Source: Tubulanus polymorphus
Lineage: Eukaryota > Nemertea > Palaeonemertea > Tubulaniformes > Tubulanidae
Direction of reading: 5' to 3'
Length of the DNA stretch: 64,000 nt
NCBI RefSeq assembly: GCF_964204645.1
Contig: NC_134032.1
Location: 12,270,275-12,334,274, forward strand
The notes below the pieces were generated by a model that was given only the letters and a program-made list of their open reading frames with translations, ran no database searches and was not told where the DNA came from. This document shows positions 42,101 through 45,507 of this stretch, piece by piece. How positions within the stretch are numbered: the first letter of the stretch is position 1; every line of letters starts with the position of its first letter. Made by a program: the position numbers and the translations under genes.

Positions 42101-45100
42101 TCTACGCAATCGGGAAAAAATGGGGAAAAGTTCATTCCGAAGTAAAGTCCACCAAAAGTATGATTCCCTCCTACAGCCAAACCCGCCGAGCTGTGGAGGG
42201 CGGGGTTCACCTAGAAATGATTGTTACTGTTCTACTTGCTGTTCTCCCACGTTCTCGCCATCATGAGACCCCAAGGTCAGCAGTGGTAAGCGGACAGATC
42301 TAAGTGGGGGGTCAAGGGTCCGGCCTCAGAAAATCTTTTTTTTAAATTTGACAAGCGGAGACACGTTGTGGGCAAGATCGGAGTTATTACAACTCAAATC
42401 TTAAATTCACCGTTCAATTTATTTAAATTGGATACCTAATCGAATAACTTATCGACGGACCACATATCAGTTTTCAGAGATTTTTCATATCAGTCGTCTT
42501 CATTCACACAAAAAAATCAGTCCAGAAAGAATTTGTGAGGAATTTCTGGAAAGAGGGAACACATGACACGGTGTAGACTGATATCAATCGCAGTGTTAAT
42601 TAGCAAAACCCACAGTTGATGATTCAACAATTTATTCCGACAGTTTCTTGAAGTTTTCACTAAACTTCATTATTAGAGAAACAAAATAGGGAACAATGCT
42701 CCCAGTGAACCCCTGGAACCAGCGCACTCTTAATTCAACGGGTATGCCAAGGTGATGGTTTTTGGACTGTTTAGCTGAACGTGTCCCAGTAACGTCATGA
42801 ATTCAGATTAGAGAAATTGAATAGGACGATTAATAATTAATCTGAATAAAATTTGAACAGCTAACAATGGTAGAAATTCAGATAGGTTTTATGATTCTAG
42901 AAATGTTTCAGCGATAGGGGCGTGGCAATACAGGTTCCCAGAGCTAACGATTTCAAAACTGACCATCTATGCCCCACACGTGTTCATGACTTCACCTGAA
43001 ACATTTTCTGAACACCCCACATTACAAATTTCAACAGCACACTTACAAAAACCGTTCATCCACACTTCACATGCGTTCACAACATTTTTGATCGAAAATG
43101 AACTACAAACACCAGACACCAGATATTTCTATCAGCACACTTTTAAAAGTGATTTCAAAGACTTCACATGTGTTCAATGCTTAACTCAAGGGAAAATGAA
43201 CTAAAAACACCAGACATTACATAGGCAACCTCTAAATTTTCATTATGTGAAATTGATGTGAAACTGGCCCTTGCTGGTGCGGCTGCTACTGCTGCTGCTG
43301 TTATATCTCTTGTTACTTACAACACTTGTATTGATATCGTGAACTATTGAAACTAATTTTGTCGATGCAAATTTTTTTTGTGGACAATAATTATCGATCT
43401 ACCTCCACAGGTAAGCACACTTTCAAAAAATGACCTATTGGACATTCATCCTCATGTCTTCAACTGACCAGGCATCACAGAGTGGCCTCAAGATAGGGGA
43501 GGGCTAAGTGGCTAAGTTCTTTGCACTGTAAAGGCGTTCTAGGATCAGAAGGGCTGAAAGTGCGAATTTTCTATCGGGGATTCAGGGTTCACTTATCAAA
43601 TGGAAAATTTACCAACTATGATTTCGAGTTTATGAAGAAGCAAGGTATTGCCAAAATTAGCCCCTCCCCTGGCTTAAGACATTTTCGCTGTCTAAAGTCT
43701 AATCGAGGTTTAAGATTTGCACCCTGAATAAAGCTGTAACTAACCCAGGGACTCGGCATGAAGGCTAACTCGGTACAAATCCTGCTATATGATATCGATA
43801 CATAATAGAATTGTATTAGCGGGTCTATTCGTTGTATAGTGAAATCGGGAGGCAACCTCTATCAACCACTGAGATCAATACCTGCATCGAGCCAATTCAT
43901 ATTGTTTTATTGTTATTCCTCCCCAGAACAATGCTTAACATTGGACAGAACTCGATCAACAAAACTTAAGGCGCCCGTTTTAATAGGGGCTGGGTCCAGT
44001 TCCACAGTTCTGAGTGAAGATTTAACTCATTGAAAATGAACAAACTCAAGAGTTAACTCTTACTCGTAACTGTGGAACTGGGTACGGGATCTTTCATGGC
44101 GAGTTGATTCAGAGTTAAATATTAACTCAGAACTGTGGAACTGGACCCAGGACCCAGTTCCACAGTTATGAGTTAAGATTTGACTCAGAGTTAACTCTTT
44201 GAAAATGAACTAATTTCAACTCAGAGTTAACATTAACTTTTGACTGCGGAACTGGGTCCTGGGTATCAAAATTATTCCTCGATAACTCCTCAAGCTGGTA
44301 CGCCTAGCCTACTCAGTTTCATTGACTGGAGCATCGAGTCTATTCCTAAGGACTACTCCCAATGACGGATCCAGCCCGCCACCACTACTGCTTTCGAGCG
44401 GTACTCTGATTCGTAGAAGTTTCCTTTTTTTCAAGTTTGTCGTGAAAAATCCCGTTTTACCAGGAAAAAATTACCTCTGGCAAATGATTTATCGATGAGT
44501 TGATTTGACTTGGATCAGGGATATGTGATTTTGACCCGCGCTGATATTCTTATTCCGGGTTAGTATTCTAGTAGTCGAGTAAGCCTAGTCAATTTGAATA
44601 ATCGAAAATGGTAAACTTCTCATTTCTTTCAGGCCTACATTCTCTCTAGCAGGTCAAAATGGAATATTTTGTGGATAGATTTGTTGCCCCTTATGTGCTC
44701 AGATTTCATCCCAGAGTCCTAAAAAATTCGAAACTTGTATCAGTGCCCTTCCACAGTTGGACTTCACAATCTCATCGCGAGGAACTGACCTTTTAAACAT
44801 TCTACTTGTAACAATTGATAATTTTCACCTCATAGGGGTCCTCTCTGCTATGAGTGACCCCTACACTCAAAGGGTTTCAAAGAGGCCTCTCACAATAGGC
44901 CTATCAGTTTTCATATCTTACATTAAAAAAGTATATATTTTGTGCATAGAATAGTCTCATGCAACATTCTAATCGTTTGTTAATTTCATGATGATGATGA
45001 TGATGATGATGAAGATGATGATGATGATGATGATGATATTGAGAGCTCTATCAAATTAGGAATAGGCGCGAAAAAAATCCACACGCGTAAGAAATCTCCA

Positions 45101-45507
45101 ACAGGCGCGCTGTCTGTCGCCTAACCCGAAAACTATACGCGCGTGATGCTATGCATCTTCATATAGAAATTTGCACCGCTTACTGAATTCAGGTTCTATA
45201 CGACTAAGCGCGTGGTATAAAATGTCAGAAAAAAAACTTAACTGGCCGGTTCGAAAAACGGTCATAGAGATTTGAATGCGACTGAACTGTACCGTTAAGA
45301 GATTTGAAAATTGAAAATGCACGTTCGATAAAGTAATATGGCGGCGACTGGAGCGCATTATTTATCTTTCTACCTTAATATTTCTTGTTCCTTGTCTTCC
45401 TCTTCTTTCTGTCGTTGTATGACAGATTCGATAATCTGTCGCTCCTCTTCAGTGAATTGGCTAAGATCCGGCATCGGGGGCAACGAAGGCCGTCGATTTG
45501 ACGACAT
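146..45507 (-). CDS. RIMS: RIM active-zone scaffold gene (partial, 18 exons, 3' end outside window)
   Basis: Presynaptic active-zone scaffold that links Rab3 vesicles, Munc13, calcium channels and RIM-BP. The coding join on the minus strand is 45507-45374, 37114-36901, 23923-23193, 22572-21722, 15475-15255, 12804-12693, 11619-11385, 10735-10686, 8071-7959, 7319-7192, 5459-5294, 4638-4528, 4088-4037, 3807-3622, 2863-2686, 2103-1955, 1021-841, 240-146. All introns read GT-AG and every junction keeps the frame, giving about 1302 residues. Domains: Rab-binding helix 14-45, zinc finger with Cys 79/82/95/98/103/106/121/124, Arg/Ser-rich linker 130-640, PDZ about 722-835, C2A about 888-1015, Arg/Ser-rich linker with RQLPSIP at 1194-1200. 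This order is known for alpha-RIMs. The C2B domain expected at the C terminus is not in the window, so the gene continues past the left edge. The symbol names the family; the species' own nomenclature is unknown. Confidence 0.93.
241..840 (-). other. RIM intron 17
   Basis: About 600 bp. Holds the degraded element at 290-500. The next 340 bp are AT-rich with no gene. Confidence 0.6.
290..500. repeat. Degraded CAGGGTGGCCAC-type element
   Basis: Contains GCAGCCACTTTCCGCCAATT, TTTTCCCTGATTTTTC and TTCCCTGAGATGCCAC, as in the better copies. The ends are not clear. Located in RIM intron 17. Confidence 0.4.
841..1021 (-). CDS. RIMS: RIM exon 17: linker after the SH3-binding motif
   Basis: Residues 1212-1270: THDLEERARQMKMKMKMNQY, then RGATTSGNLTPSSDSEAMYN. 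LEERARQMKMK parallels VEERTRQMKMK in human RIM1, so the assignment is firm. The acceptor is GTTTTCTAG/TAACTC and the donor GACAG/GTACGC. The rest is Arg/Asp/Ser-rich. Confidence 0.93.
1059..1333. mobile_element. TTAA-bounded MITE (piggyBac-like), copy 1
   Basis: More diverged copy: AACCCTTTCAGTGCGTC at the left and GCACTGAAAGAGTTAA at the right, with a shared interior including AAAGATGGCA. Located in RIM intron 16. Confidence 0.65.
1708..1902. mobile_element. GATACCTTGTTTCTC MITE, copy 1
   Basis: Inverted ends TGATACCTTGTTTCTC and GAGAAACAAGGTATCA about 195 bp apart, with three internal ACCCGGCCG motifs. It lies 52 bp from RIM exon 16. A related copy is at 19474-19670. Confidence 0.7.
1955..2103 (-). 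CDS. RIMS: RIM exon 16: RIM-BP SH3-binding motif
   Basis: Residues 1162-1210: STIPGSPIRVMTGQSPSRSA, then NVTPTSTPSPKKRQLPSIPI. RQLPSIP corresponds to RQLPQVP of human RIM1, the RxLPxxP motif known to bind the SH3 domains of RIM-BP. The acceptor is TTTGTAG/ATCGAC and the donor AGAG/GTAAAT. The exon lies between two foldback elements, at 1708-1902 and 2224-2359. Confidence 0.9.
2224..2359. mobile_element. Foldback MITE, GGGGCCAGTTGCA family, copy 1
   Basis: A palindromic element of about 135 bp: GGGGCCAGTTGCACAGT at the left, ACTATGCAACCAGCCCC at the right, with internal pairs CTTAAG, GGTCTTA and TAAGACTGG. No ORF. Located in RIM intron 15, about 120 bp from exon 16. Confidence 0.75.
2375..2670. 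repeat. Dispersed repeat, ACAAACACCAGACATTAGAT family
   Basis: Contains GAAAATGAACTACAAACACC, AGACATTAGATACTTTATC and TTCACATGTGT. The same phrases recur at 42985-43230, 59490-59645 and 61186-61265. No clear ends. The other elements at 1059 and 2224 are unrelated. Confidence 0.6.
2686..2863 (-). CDS. RIMS: RIM exon 15: Ser/Arg-Pro linker
   Basis: Encodes TNNSEDDSNAPKLAVPNRGQ, then RSRSPSREQDHDPRTRSRSP and GRQHIPEMVSRSLSPPEM. RS/SP-rich like the inter-C2 linker of other RIMs. The frame is open further upstream to 2929, but only the ATTATAG acceptor at 2864-2865 gives the phase needed by exon 14. The donor is ATGAG/GTGAGT. Confidence 0.8.
3622..3807 (-). CDS. RIMS: RIM exon 14: Ser/Arg-rich linker
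   Basis: Encodes GASISSVGSSCSPPPGSEDY, then ELERRPSRRGERERDRCPSS, ending PLPNRHRVQQSTT. The donor ACGACAG/GTCAGT is clear. The acceptor is uncertain: CTAG at 3808-3809 gives the end used here, while TATAG 12 bp further in (exon end 3795) keeps the same phase. No other domain was seen. Confidence 0.75.
3911..4013. mobile_element. Foldback MITE, ACCCAGTTCCACAGTT family
   Basis: GGACCCAGTTCCACAGTTCA at the left and ACAGTGGAACTGGGTCC at the right, with inner CAGAGTTAACTC repeats in both arms. It lies between RIM exons 14 and 13. Confidence 0.75.
4037..4088 (-). CDS. RIMS: RIM exon 13: short linker exon
   Basis: A 52-bp exon reading KSRHRRDEYDDYNNSWY. The acceptor is CGTCTGTAG/AAATCT and the donor a consensus GTAAGT. 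Its acidic/aromatic DEYDDY resembles the ISDYEVDDG segment after C2A in human RIM1. Its phases fit both neighbours. Confidence 0.8.
4232..4341. mobile_element. Foldback MITE, CCAGTTTCACnAAAA family
   Basis: GATCCAGTTTCACCAAAAAG at the left and CTTTTTGTGAAACTGGGCCC at the right, with TTTAATTAA-type inner pairs. Located in RIM intron 12. Confidence 0.65.
4528..4638 (-). CDS. RIMS: RIM exon 12: end of the C2A domain
   Basis: Residues 986-1022: VVIDLATADLRDEAYWYKIH, then ASDDQQQMSTPLSPTSA. It matches VLIELETALLDDEPHWYKL at the end of the human RIM1 C2A. It is a phase-0 exon with a TTTACAG/GTTGTA acceptor and a TCTGCT/GTAAGT donor. Confidence 0.94.
4902..5242. mobile_element. CAGGGTGGCCAC-ended element, copy next to RIM exon 11
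   Basis: CCAGGGTGGCCACTTTCTGC at the left, ending GTCAGTGGCCGCCCTC. The interior contains repeats of AAAATTGGTCAAATTT. It ends about 50 bp from exon 11, on its donor side. Confidence 0.6.
5294..5459 (-). CDS. RIMS: RIM exon 11: middle of the C2A domain
   Basis: Residues 931-985: EKSKRRTKTILKTLEPKWNQ, then TLIYSPLKPGEINGRALEIT and IWDHDRINGSEFLGE. The polybasic KSKRRTKT strand and LEPKWNQT are hallmark RIM C2A sequence. The acceptor is CTTCGATAG/CGAGAA and the donor GGAGAG/GTAAGA. Confidence 0.97.
5515..6030. repeat. About 185-bp AT-rich tandem repeat, three copies
   Basis: The block beginning AATTTGAAAAATTATTCATT recurs at 5529, 5712 and 5899 with shared GGCAGAAAAAAGTTTCAATG, CGGGAACAAATTCTAATT and AACGAGAATTTTGTTTCC. 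Located in RIM intron 10, directly upstream of exon 11. Confidence 0.85.
6535..7030. repeat. About 180-bp tandem repeat (AACTGATTTTAATCA)
   Basis: AACTGATTTTAATCA, CTACGATGAACTCTGTCTGA and AGAATATTCACATC recur at about 6560, 6680 and 6860. A related single copy is at 33660-33810, so the sequence is also dispersed. Located in RIM intron 10. Confidence 0.75.
7192..7319 (-). CDS. RIMS: RIM exon 10: first half of the C2A domain
   Basis: Residues 888-929: LKLWYEMQSYQLIVTVLSAV, DLQPSSTSSRNPFCKLYLLP and DR. These are the first C2 beta strands, aligning with VKLWYDKVGHQLIVNVLQATDL of human RIM1. The acceptor is ATTATTTCAG/TTGAAA and the donor CGAAG/GTATGT. The split codon gives Ser when joined to exon 11 (LPDRSEKSKRR). 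Confidence 0.95.
7959..8071 (-). CDS. RIMS: RIM exon 9: linker between PDZ and C2A
   Basis: Residues 851-887, containing YNEDKTLNRPSVTVTSPGSP and then GAAKRRVHSAICSGRIQ. RPSVTVTSPGSPGA corresponds to RPSISVISPTSPGA just before C2A in human RIM1. The acceptor is GTTGCTAG/GTTACA and the donor ATACAG/GTAAGT. Confidence 0.88.
9575..9655 (-). repeat. Single reverse-oriented 77-bp GGATCC unit
   Basis: TGGATCCTCACTTGCAGCAA and GCCCTACTGTACACTAGC are the reverse complement of the 77-bp unit. It adjoins the inverted SINE-like pair at 9655-9950. Confidence 0.6.
9655..9950. repeat. Inverted pair of a tRNA-like (SINE-like?) repeat
   Basis: Segments 9660-9745 and 9868-9940 are related in opposite orientation: both contain a TAGTGTGGCAGGGTTTC-like and a GATGCCATCAGGTTC-like stretch. 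GGTTCAAATCCC and GGTTCCAACCCC resemble box B, but the rest of a tRNA head is unclear. Located in RIM intron 8. Confidence 0.45.
10686..10735 (-). CDS. RIMS: RIM exon 8: short linker exon after the PDZ
   Basis: A 50-bp exon reading ENDPIELELRERPDLR with split Gly codons at both ends. The acceptor is CTTTTTCAG/TGAAAA and the donor AAGAG/GTAAGA. It was placed because its phases exactly bridge exons 7 and 9 and both splice sites are good. No domain is present, and it could be a cassette exon. Confidence 0.75.
11030..11304 (-). mobile_element. tRNA-derived SINE with conserved GGGCAAGGCACTTC body
   Basis: On the minus strand a tRNA-like head carries box A TGGCCGAGTGG (11283-11293) and box B GGGTTCGAACCC (11239-11250). 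It is followed by a body with GGGCAAGGCACTTC and AAATGGGTACCCGGC, and a tail near GGCGCTATAGAAACTG. The head resembles tRNA-Ser/Leu. The body resembles the conserved central domain of widespread animal SINEs such as MetaSINE-like families, from memory. It lies in RIM intron 7, ending 80 bp from exon 7. Confidence 0.8.
11385..11619 (-). CDS. RIMS: RIM exon 7: core of the PDZ domain
   Basis: Residues 756-832. It contains LKVIGGKMTESGRLGAFITK, then VKKGSIADTVGHLRPGDEVL and EWNGRSLKGATFEEVYDIIF, nearly collinear with the human RIM1 PDZ. In known RIMs this domain binds the C-terminal tails of N- and P/Q-type calcium channels. The exon is flanked by a SINE about 80 bp downstream and a foldback element about 125 bp upstream. 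Confidence 0.97.
11743..11885. mobile_element. Foldback MITE, GGGGCCAGTTGCA family, copy 2
   Basis: GGGGCTGGTTGCATAGTCAT at the left, CACCTGTGCAACTGGGCCCC at the right, and an interior of AAGACCAGTCTT-type pairs. Located in RIM intron 6. Confidence 0.75.
12148..12442. mobile_element. TTAA-bounded MITE (piggyBac-like), copy 2
   Basis: TTAA, then CCCTTTCAGTGCGTC, ending GCACTGAAAGGG, then TTAA. TTAA duplications with CCC ends are characteristic of piggyBac elements. The interior holds ACACCGC(A/C)xTGCGGTGTA motifs. No ORF. Located in RIM intron 6. Confidence 0.75.
12693..12804 (-). CDS. RIMS: RIM exon 6: start of the PDZ domain
   Basis: Residues 718-754. HPVTWQRSGDGTKLIGHMIL is followed by KKSSVEGSGQKDSGSILG, which matches the segment of human RIM1 leading into its PDZ (HPVTWQPSKEG and IGRVILNK). 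The carboxylate-binding loop SILGLKV is completed by exon 7. The acceptor is TTTCGTTGCAG/CATCCC and the donor ATACTAG/GTAGGT. Confidence 0.93.
12985..13345. repeat. Three to four diverged copies of a 90-115 bp unit
   Basis: GACTGGTAAAA, CCGAGTTTG, ATCAAATACTGAGTAAGAG and CAGTAGACTCTGTCTGTTAC recur at 12988, 13078, 13192 and 13287. Located in RIM intron 5. Confidence 0.7.
14035..14310. repeat. 77-bp GGATCC tandem repeat, array 1
   Basis: About three units of about 77 bp: GGCAAGTGAGGATCCACCA, GTGCGCTGGTGTGCAGTAGG, ACATGAACTAC, CAGCAATAGAGGATTCTACT. The same unit recurs at 16545-16835 and 28605-29020. Located in RIM intron 5. Confidence 0.85.
15255..15475 (-). CDS. RIMS: RIM exon 5: acidic/Ser linker before the PDZ
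   Basis: Residues 645-717, starting GELESANNASSHKQ and ending SSSSQTLNDQDLLHK. It joins exon 4 to give SESVSEKGELES, comparable to SESVSEKGDL in human RIM1. The rest is linker without a domain I recognise. The acceptor is TTTTCTAG/GAGAAC and the donor CATAAG/GTATAG. Both flanking phases fit exons 4 and 6, which is the main support. Confidence 0.85.
16545..16835. repeat. 77-bp GGATCC tandem repeat, array 2
   Basis: About three and a half units of the same sequence as at 14035-14310, same orientation. Located in RIM intron 4. Confidence 0.85.
17190..17640. repeat. Region crowded with GGTTACCATGG-type words
   Basis: Many overlapping or inverted forms of GTTACCATGG, GGTAACTAGG and ACCATGGATACC without a fixed period. 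The open frame over it looks incidental. Located in RIM intron 4. Confidence 0.55.
18048..18222. repeat. Palindrome with 62-bp arms enclosing a hammerhead-like core
   Basis: Left arm 18048-18109 and right arm 18161-18222 match at 59 of 62 positions. The 51-nt loop starts with CTGATGA (18110-18116), then the stem GGCTGTT/AACAGCC, then GAAA (18136-18139), and ends ATT before the right arm. Located in RIM intron 4. Confidence 0.85.
18048..18222 (+). ncRNA. Candidate type-I hammerhead ribozyme (possibly degenerate)
   Basis: The hammerhead core needs CUGANGA, stem II, GAAA, stem III, NUH, all closed by stem I. Seen here: stem I is the 62-bp arm, CUGAUGA is exact, stem II has seven pairs with an AGUC loop, GAAA is exact, and the predicted cleavage is after AUU at 18160. 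Stem III is poor: the closing A-U pair forms but the next pair is A.A, with only AAC/GUU beyond. Penelope-like retroelements are known to carry such ribozymes, so this may be a remnant of one. Confidence 0.4.
18508..18614. mobile_element. Foldback element, CGGTTCCATAG/GGAACTGGCTCCGG ends
   Basis: GACCCGGTTCCATAGTTCC at the left and CAACCGTGGAACTGGCTCCG at the right, with a different interior from its relatives. Located in RIM intron 4. Confidence 0.45.
19474..19670. mobile_element. GATACCTTGTTTCTC MITE, copy 2
   Basis: Same ends (CTACCTTGTTTCTC and GAGAAACAAGGTATCA) and the same order of internal motifs as the copy at 1708-1902, with one ACCCGGC still clear. Located in RIM intron 4. Confidence 0.7.
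20585..20876. mobile_element. CAGGGGTGGCCAC-ended element, complete copy
   Basis: CAGGGGTGGCCACTTGGATT at the left and AGGTAGGTGGCCACCCTG at the right, 292 bp. The interior is rich in TTTTCCCTGA motifs. I saw no clear target duplication. Related copies are at 4902-5242, 35303-35597 and 290-500. Confidence 0.65.
21589..21607. repeat. Poly-G tract
   Basis: A run of 19 G, about 115 bp from RIM exon 4. Other homopolymers: poly-C at about 27640-27650 and 39676-39689. Confidence 0.9.
21722..22572 (-). CDS. RIMS: RIM exon 4: long linker with the conserved KVESMLRNDSLSSD block
   Basis: Residues 361-643 with split codons at both ends. The N-terminal two thirds are Arg/Asp-rich with a Gln run. The C-terminal part carries the conserved block KVESMLRNDSLSSD, then PPPKPHKHKKGKK, SLSSSDDE and ESESVSEK. 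That block precedes the PDZ in human RIM1 and makes the assignment firm. The acceptor is TTTATTTAG/GGAACC and the donor GAAAG/GTAGGA. Confidence 0.94.
23193..23923 (-). CDS. RIMS: RIM exon 3: last zinc-finger cysteines and Arg/Ser-rich linker
   Basis: Residues 117-359. It opens TVWACNVCRKKQEILAKTGQ, giving the final CxxC pair of the finger and the TGQWYHGG motif that corresponds to SGAWFFG in other RIMs. The rest is low-complexity linker with poly-Gln, Gly-rich and Arg/Asp/Ser-rich stretches. The acceptor is TTTTTCAG/ACCGTC and the donor is the weaker ACAAG/GTTTGT. The region is GC-rich against AT-rich introns. Confidence 0.93.
24764..24788. repeat. (ACGA)n microsatellite
   Basis: About six GAAC/ACGA tetranucleotides in RIM intron 2. 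Confidence 0.85.
26393..26539. mobile_element. Foldback MITE, GGGGCCAGTTGCA family, copy 3
   Basis: CAGGGGCCAGTTGCATAGTC at the left and ACTGTGCAACTGGCCCCTG at the right, the best-preserved copy. Located in RIM intron 2. Confidence 0.8.
28605..29020. repeat. 77-bp GGATCC tandem repeat, array 3
   Basis: Five to six units spaced 74-78 bp. The unit is GGCAAGTGAGGATCCACCAG, GTGCGCTAGTGT, GTAGGACATCAACTACTGCG. Located in RIM intron 2. Confidence 0.88.
30295..30420. mobile_element. Foldback MITE, GGGCCGGTTCCA variant
   Basis: AGGGCCGGTTCCAAAGACAT at the left and CTACTATGGAACTGGCCCTT at the right. The interior matches the GGGGCCAGTTGCA family although the terminal stem has changed sequence. Located in RIM intron 2. 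Confidence 0.7.
30425..30745. repeat. Tandem repeat of TTATAACGAACAGATTTTCT units
   Basis: Four to five copies of TTATAACGAACAGATTTTCT, GGTCCCCTGAAGTTCGTTAT and AACGAGGT. The same motif occurs singly at 17095-17165 and 39765-39870. TAGAACCTCGTTATAACGAA-like ends are typical of Tc1/mariner relatives, so this may be an amplified transposon end. Confidence 0.65.
30896..30930. repeat. (TGC)n microsatellite
   Basis: About ten TGC triplets with a TAC interruption near the start. Confidence 0.9.
31036..31106. repeat. (TC)n microsatellite
   Basis: About 70 bp of nearly pure CT dinucleotide, followed to about 32170 by purine-rich (GA-biased) DNA on the plus strand. Confidence 0.95.
32805..33185. repeat. 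Minisatellite, about 39-bp unit
   Basis: About nine units of CACACAACTGTGGAACTGGA plus TCCAGAGTCAAATTAAACC. The TGTGGAACTGGATCC core is like the end of the foldback MITEs at 3911 and 43991, so the array may have grown from one. Located in RIM intron 2. Confidence 0.85.
33660..33810. repeat. Dispersed copy of the AACTGATTTTAATCA repeat
   Basis: AAACTGATTTTAATCATCTA, CGACGAACTCGGTCC and AAGAGTGACGACTTTT match the tandem block at 6535-7030. Located in RIM intron 2. Confidence 0.6.
35303..35597. mobile_element. CAGGGTGGCCAC-ended element, diverged copy
   Basis: CAGGGCAGGCCACTTTAGGC at the left, ending AGAGGGCACCCT. The interior shares ACACAGTCAAATACG and CATAGACGGAAACTG with the copy at 20585-20876. 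A further fragment is at about 34955-35030. Located in RIM intron 2. Confidence 0.6.
36034..36113. repeat. (TA)n microsatellite
   Basis: About 80 bp of pure TA. Long open frames reading Tyr-Ile repeats across it are artefacts. Confidence 0.97.
36901..37114 (-). CDS. RIMS: RIM exon 2: first six zinc-finger cysteines
   Basis: Residues 46-116. A coiled-coil-like QDDLKKTEQQVKKL segment is followed by CQICHKTKFADGVGHKC, CTYC and CARCGGKITLRSNK, the signature of the RIM FYVE-like finger. The acceptor is TTCAG/AACATT and the donor AACAAG/GTGAGT. In known RIMs this finger binds Munc13 and flanks the Rab3 site. The leading base completes the Arg codon split from exon 1. Confidence 0.95.
37547..37668. 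mobile_element. Foldback MITE, GGCCAGTTCCA variant plus decayed copies to 37905
   Basis: GGCCAGTTCCATATTCATGG at the left and ACTATATGGAACCCATG at the right. The next 240 bp hold more diverged AACTTAAGACCAGTCTTA-like pieces. Located in RIM intron 1, upstream in the window from exon 2. Confidence 0.6.
38763..39740. repeat. About 14-copy minisatellite, 66-72 bp unit
   Basis: The unit reads CCACCAGGATTCAAACACAT, AACCCTGGATTGATGAGAGA, CCAGTGAAA, then a variable number of GACT. Length differences are mostly steps of 4 bp from the GACT run. Minus-strand open frames here (SLINSGLMCLNPGG-like) follow from the repeat and are not taken as genes. Located in RIM intron 1. Confidence 0.9.
40100..40330. 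repeat. About 130-bp tandem duplication
   Basis: ATGTTTTTCTGATAATTCCG, AAACAACTGTGACAGGG and TTGCAAGTATTTT occur twice, at about 40111 and 40229. The intervening AAGAATATAAGCCCCGATAC recurs near 41095. Located in RIM intron 1. Confidence 0.75.
40974..41174. mobile_element. Degraded copy of the CGATATACC-ended foldback element
   Basis: Starts CAATCAACCCTCGATATACC and ends GTATATCAGGGGTTGATTAC. Located in RIM intron 1. Confidence 0.5.
42985..43230. repeat. Dispersed repeat, ACAAACACCAGACATTAGAT family
   Basis: TCATCCACACTTCACATGCG, GAAAATGAACTACAAACACC and AGACATTACATA are shared with 2375-2670. Located in RIM intron 1. Confidence 0.6.
43991..44260. mobile_element. Cluster of ACCCAGTTCCACAGTT foldback MITEs
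   Basis: Two whole copies (43991-44085 and 44150-44260) and a half copy between them. They share GGGTCCAGTTCCACAGTT ends and inner ACTCAGAGTTAAC motifs. Located in RIM intron 1. Confidence 0.7.
44987..45037. repeat. (ATG)n microsatellite
   Basis: About 16 ATG/GAT triplets with one AAG interruption, in RIM intron 1 near exon 1. Confidence 0.95.
45374..45507 (-). CDS. RIMS: RIM exon 1: start codon and N-terminal Rab-binding helix
   Basis: Encodes residues 1-44 plus two bases of codon 45. The start at 45507 is chosen because an in-frame TAA lies just upstream (45568-45570) and no other ATG intervenes. The protein opens MSSNRRPSLPPMPDLS and runs into a charged helix (FTEEERQIIESVIQRQKEEE) like the alpha-RIM Rab3-binding segment. 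The donor is AAG/GTAGAA. Confidence 0.92.

Larger units (their letters stand above)
37115..45373 (-). other. RIM intron 1 (8.3 kb), repeats only
   Basis: Contains decayed foldbacks, the 14-copy minisatellite, the 130-bp duplication, the ACCCAGTTCCACAGTT cluster and an ATG microsatellite. No gene seen. Confidence 0.6.
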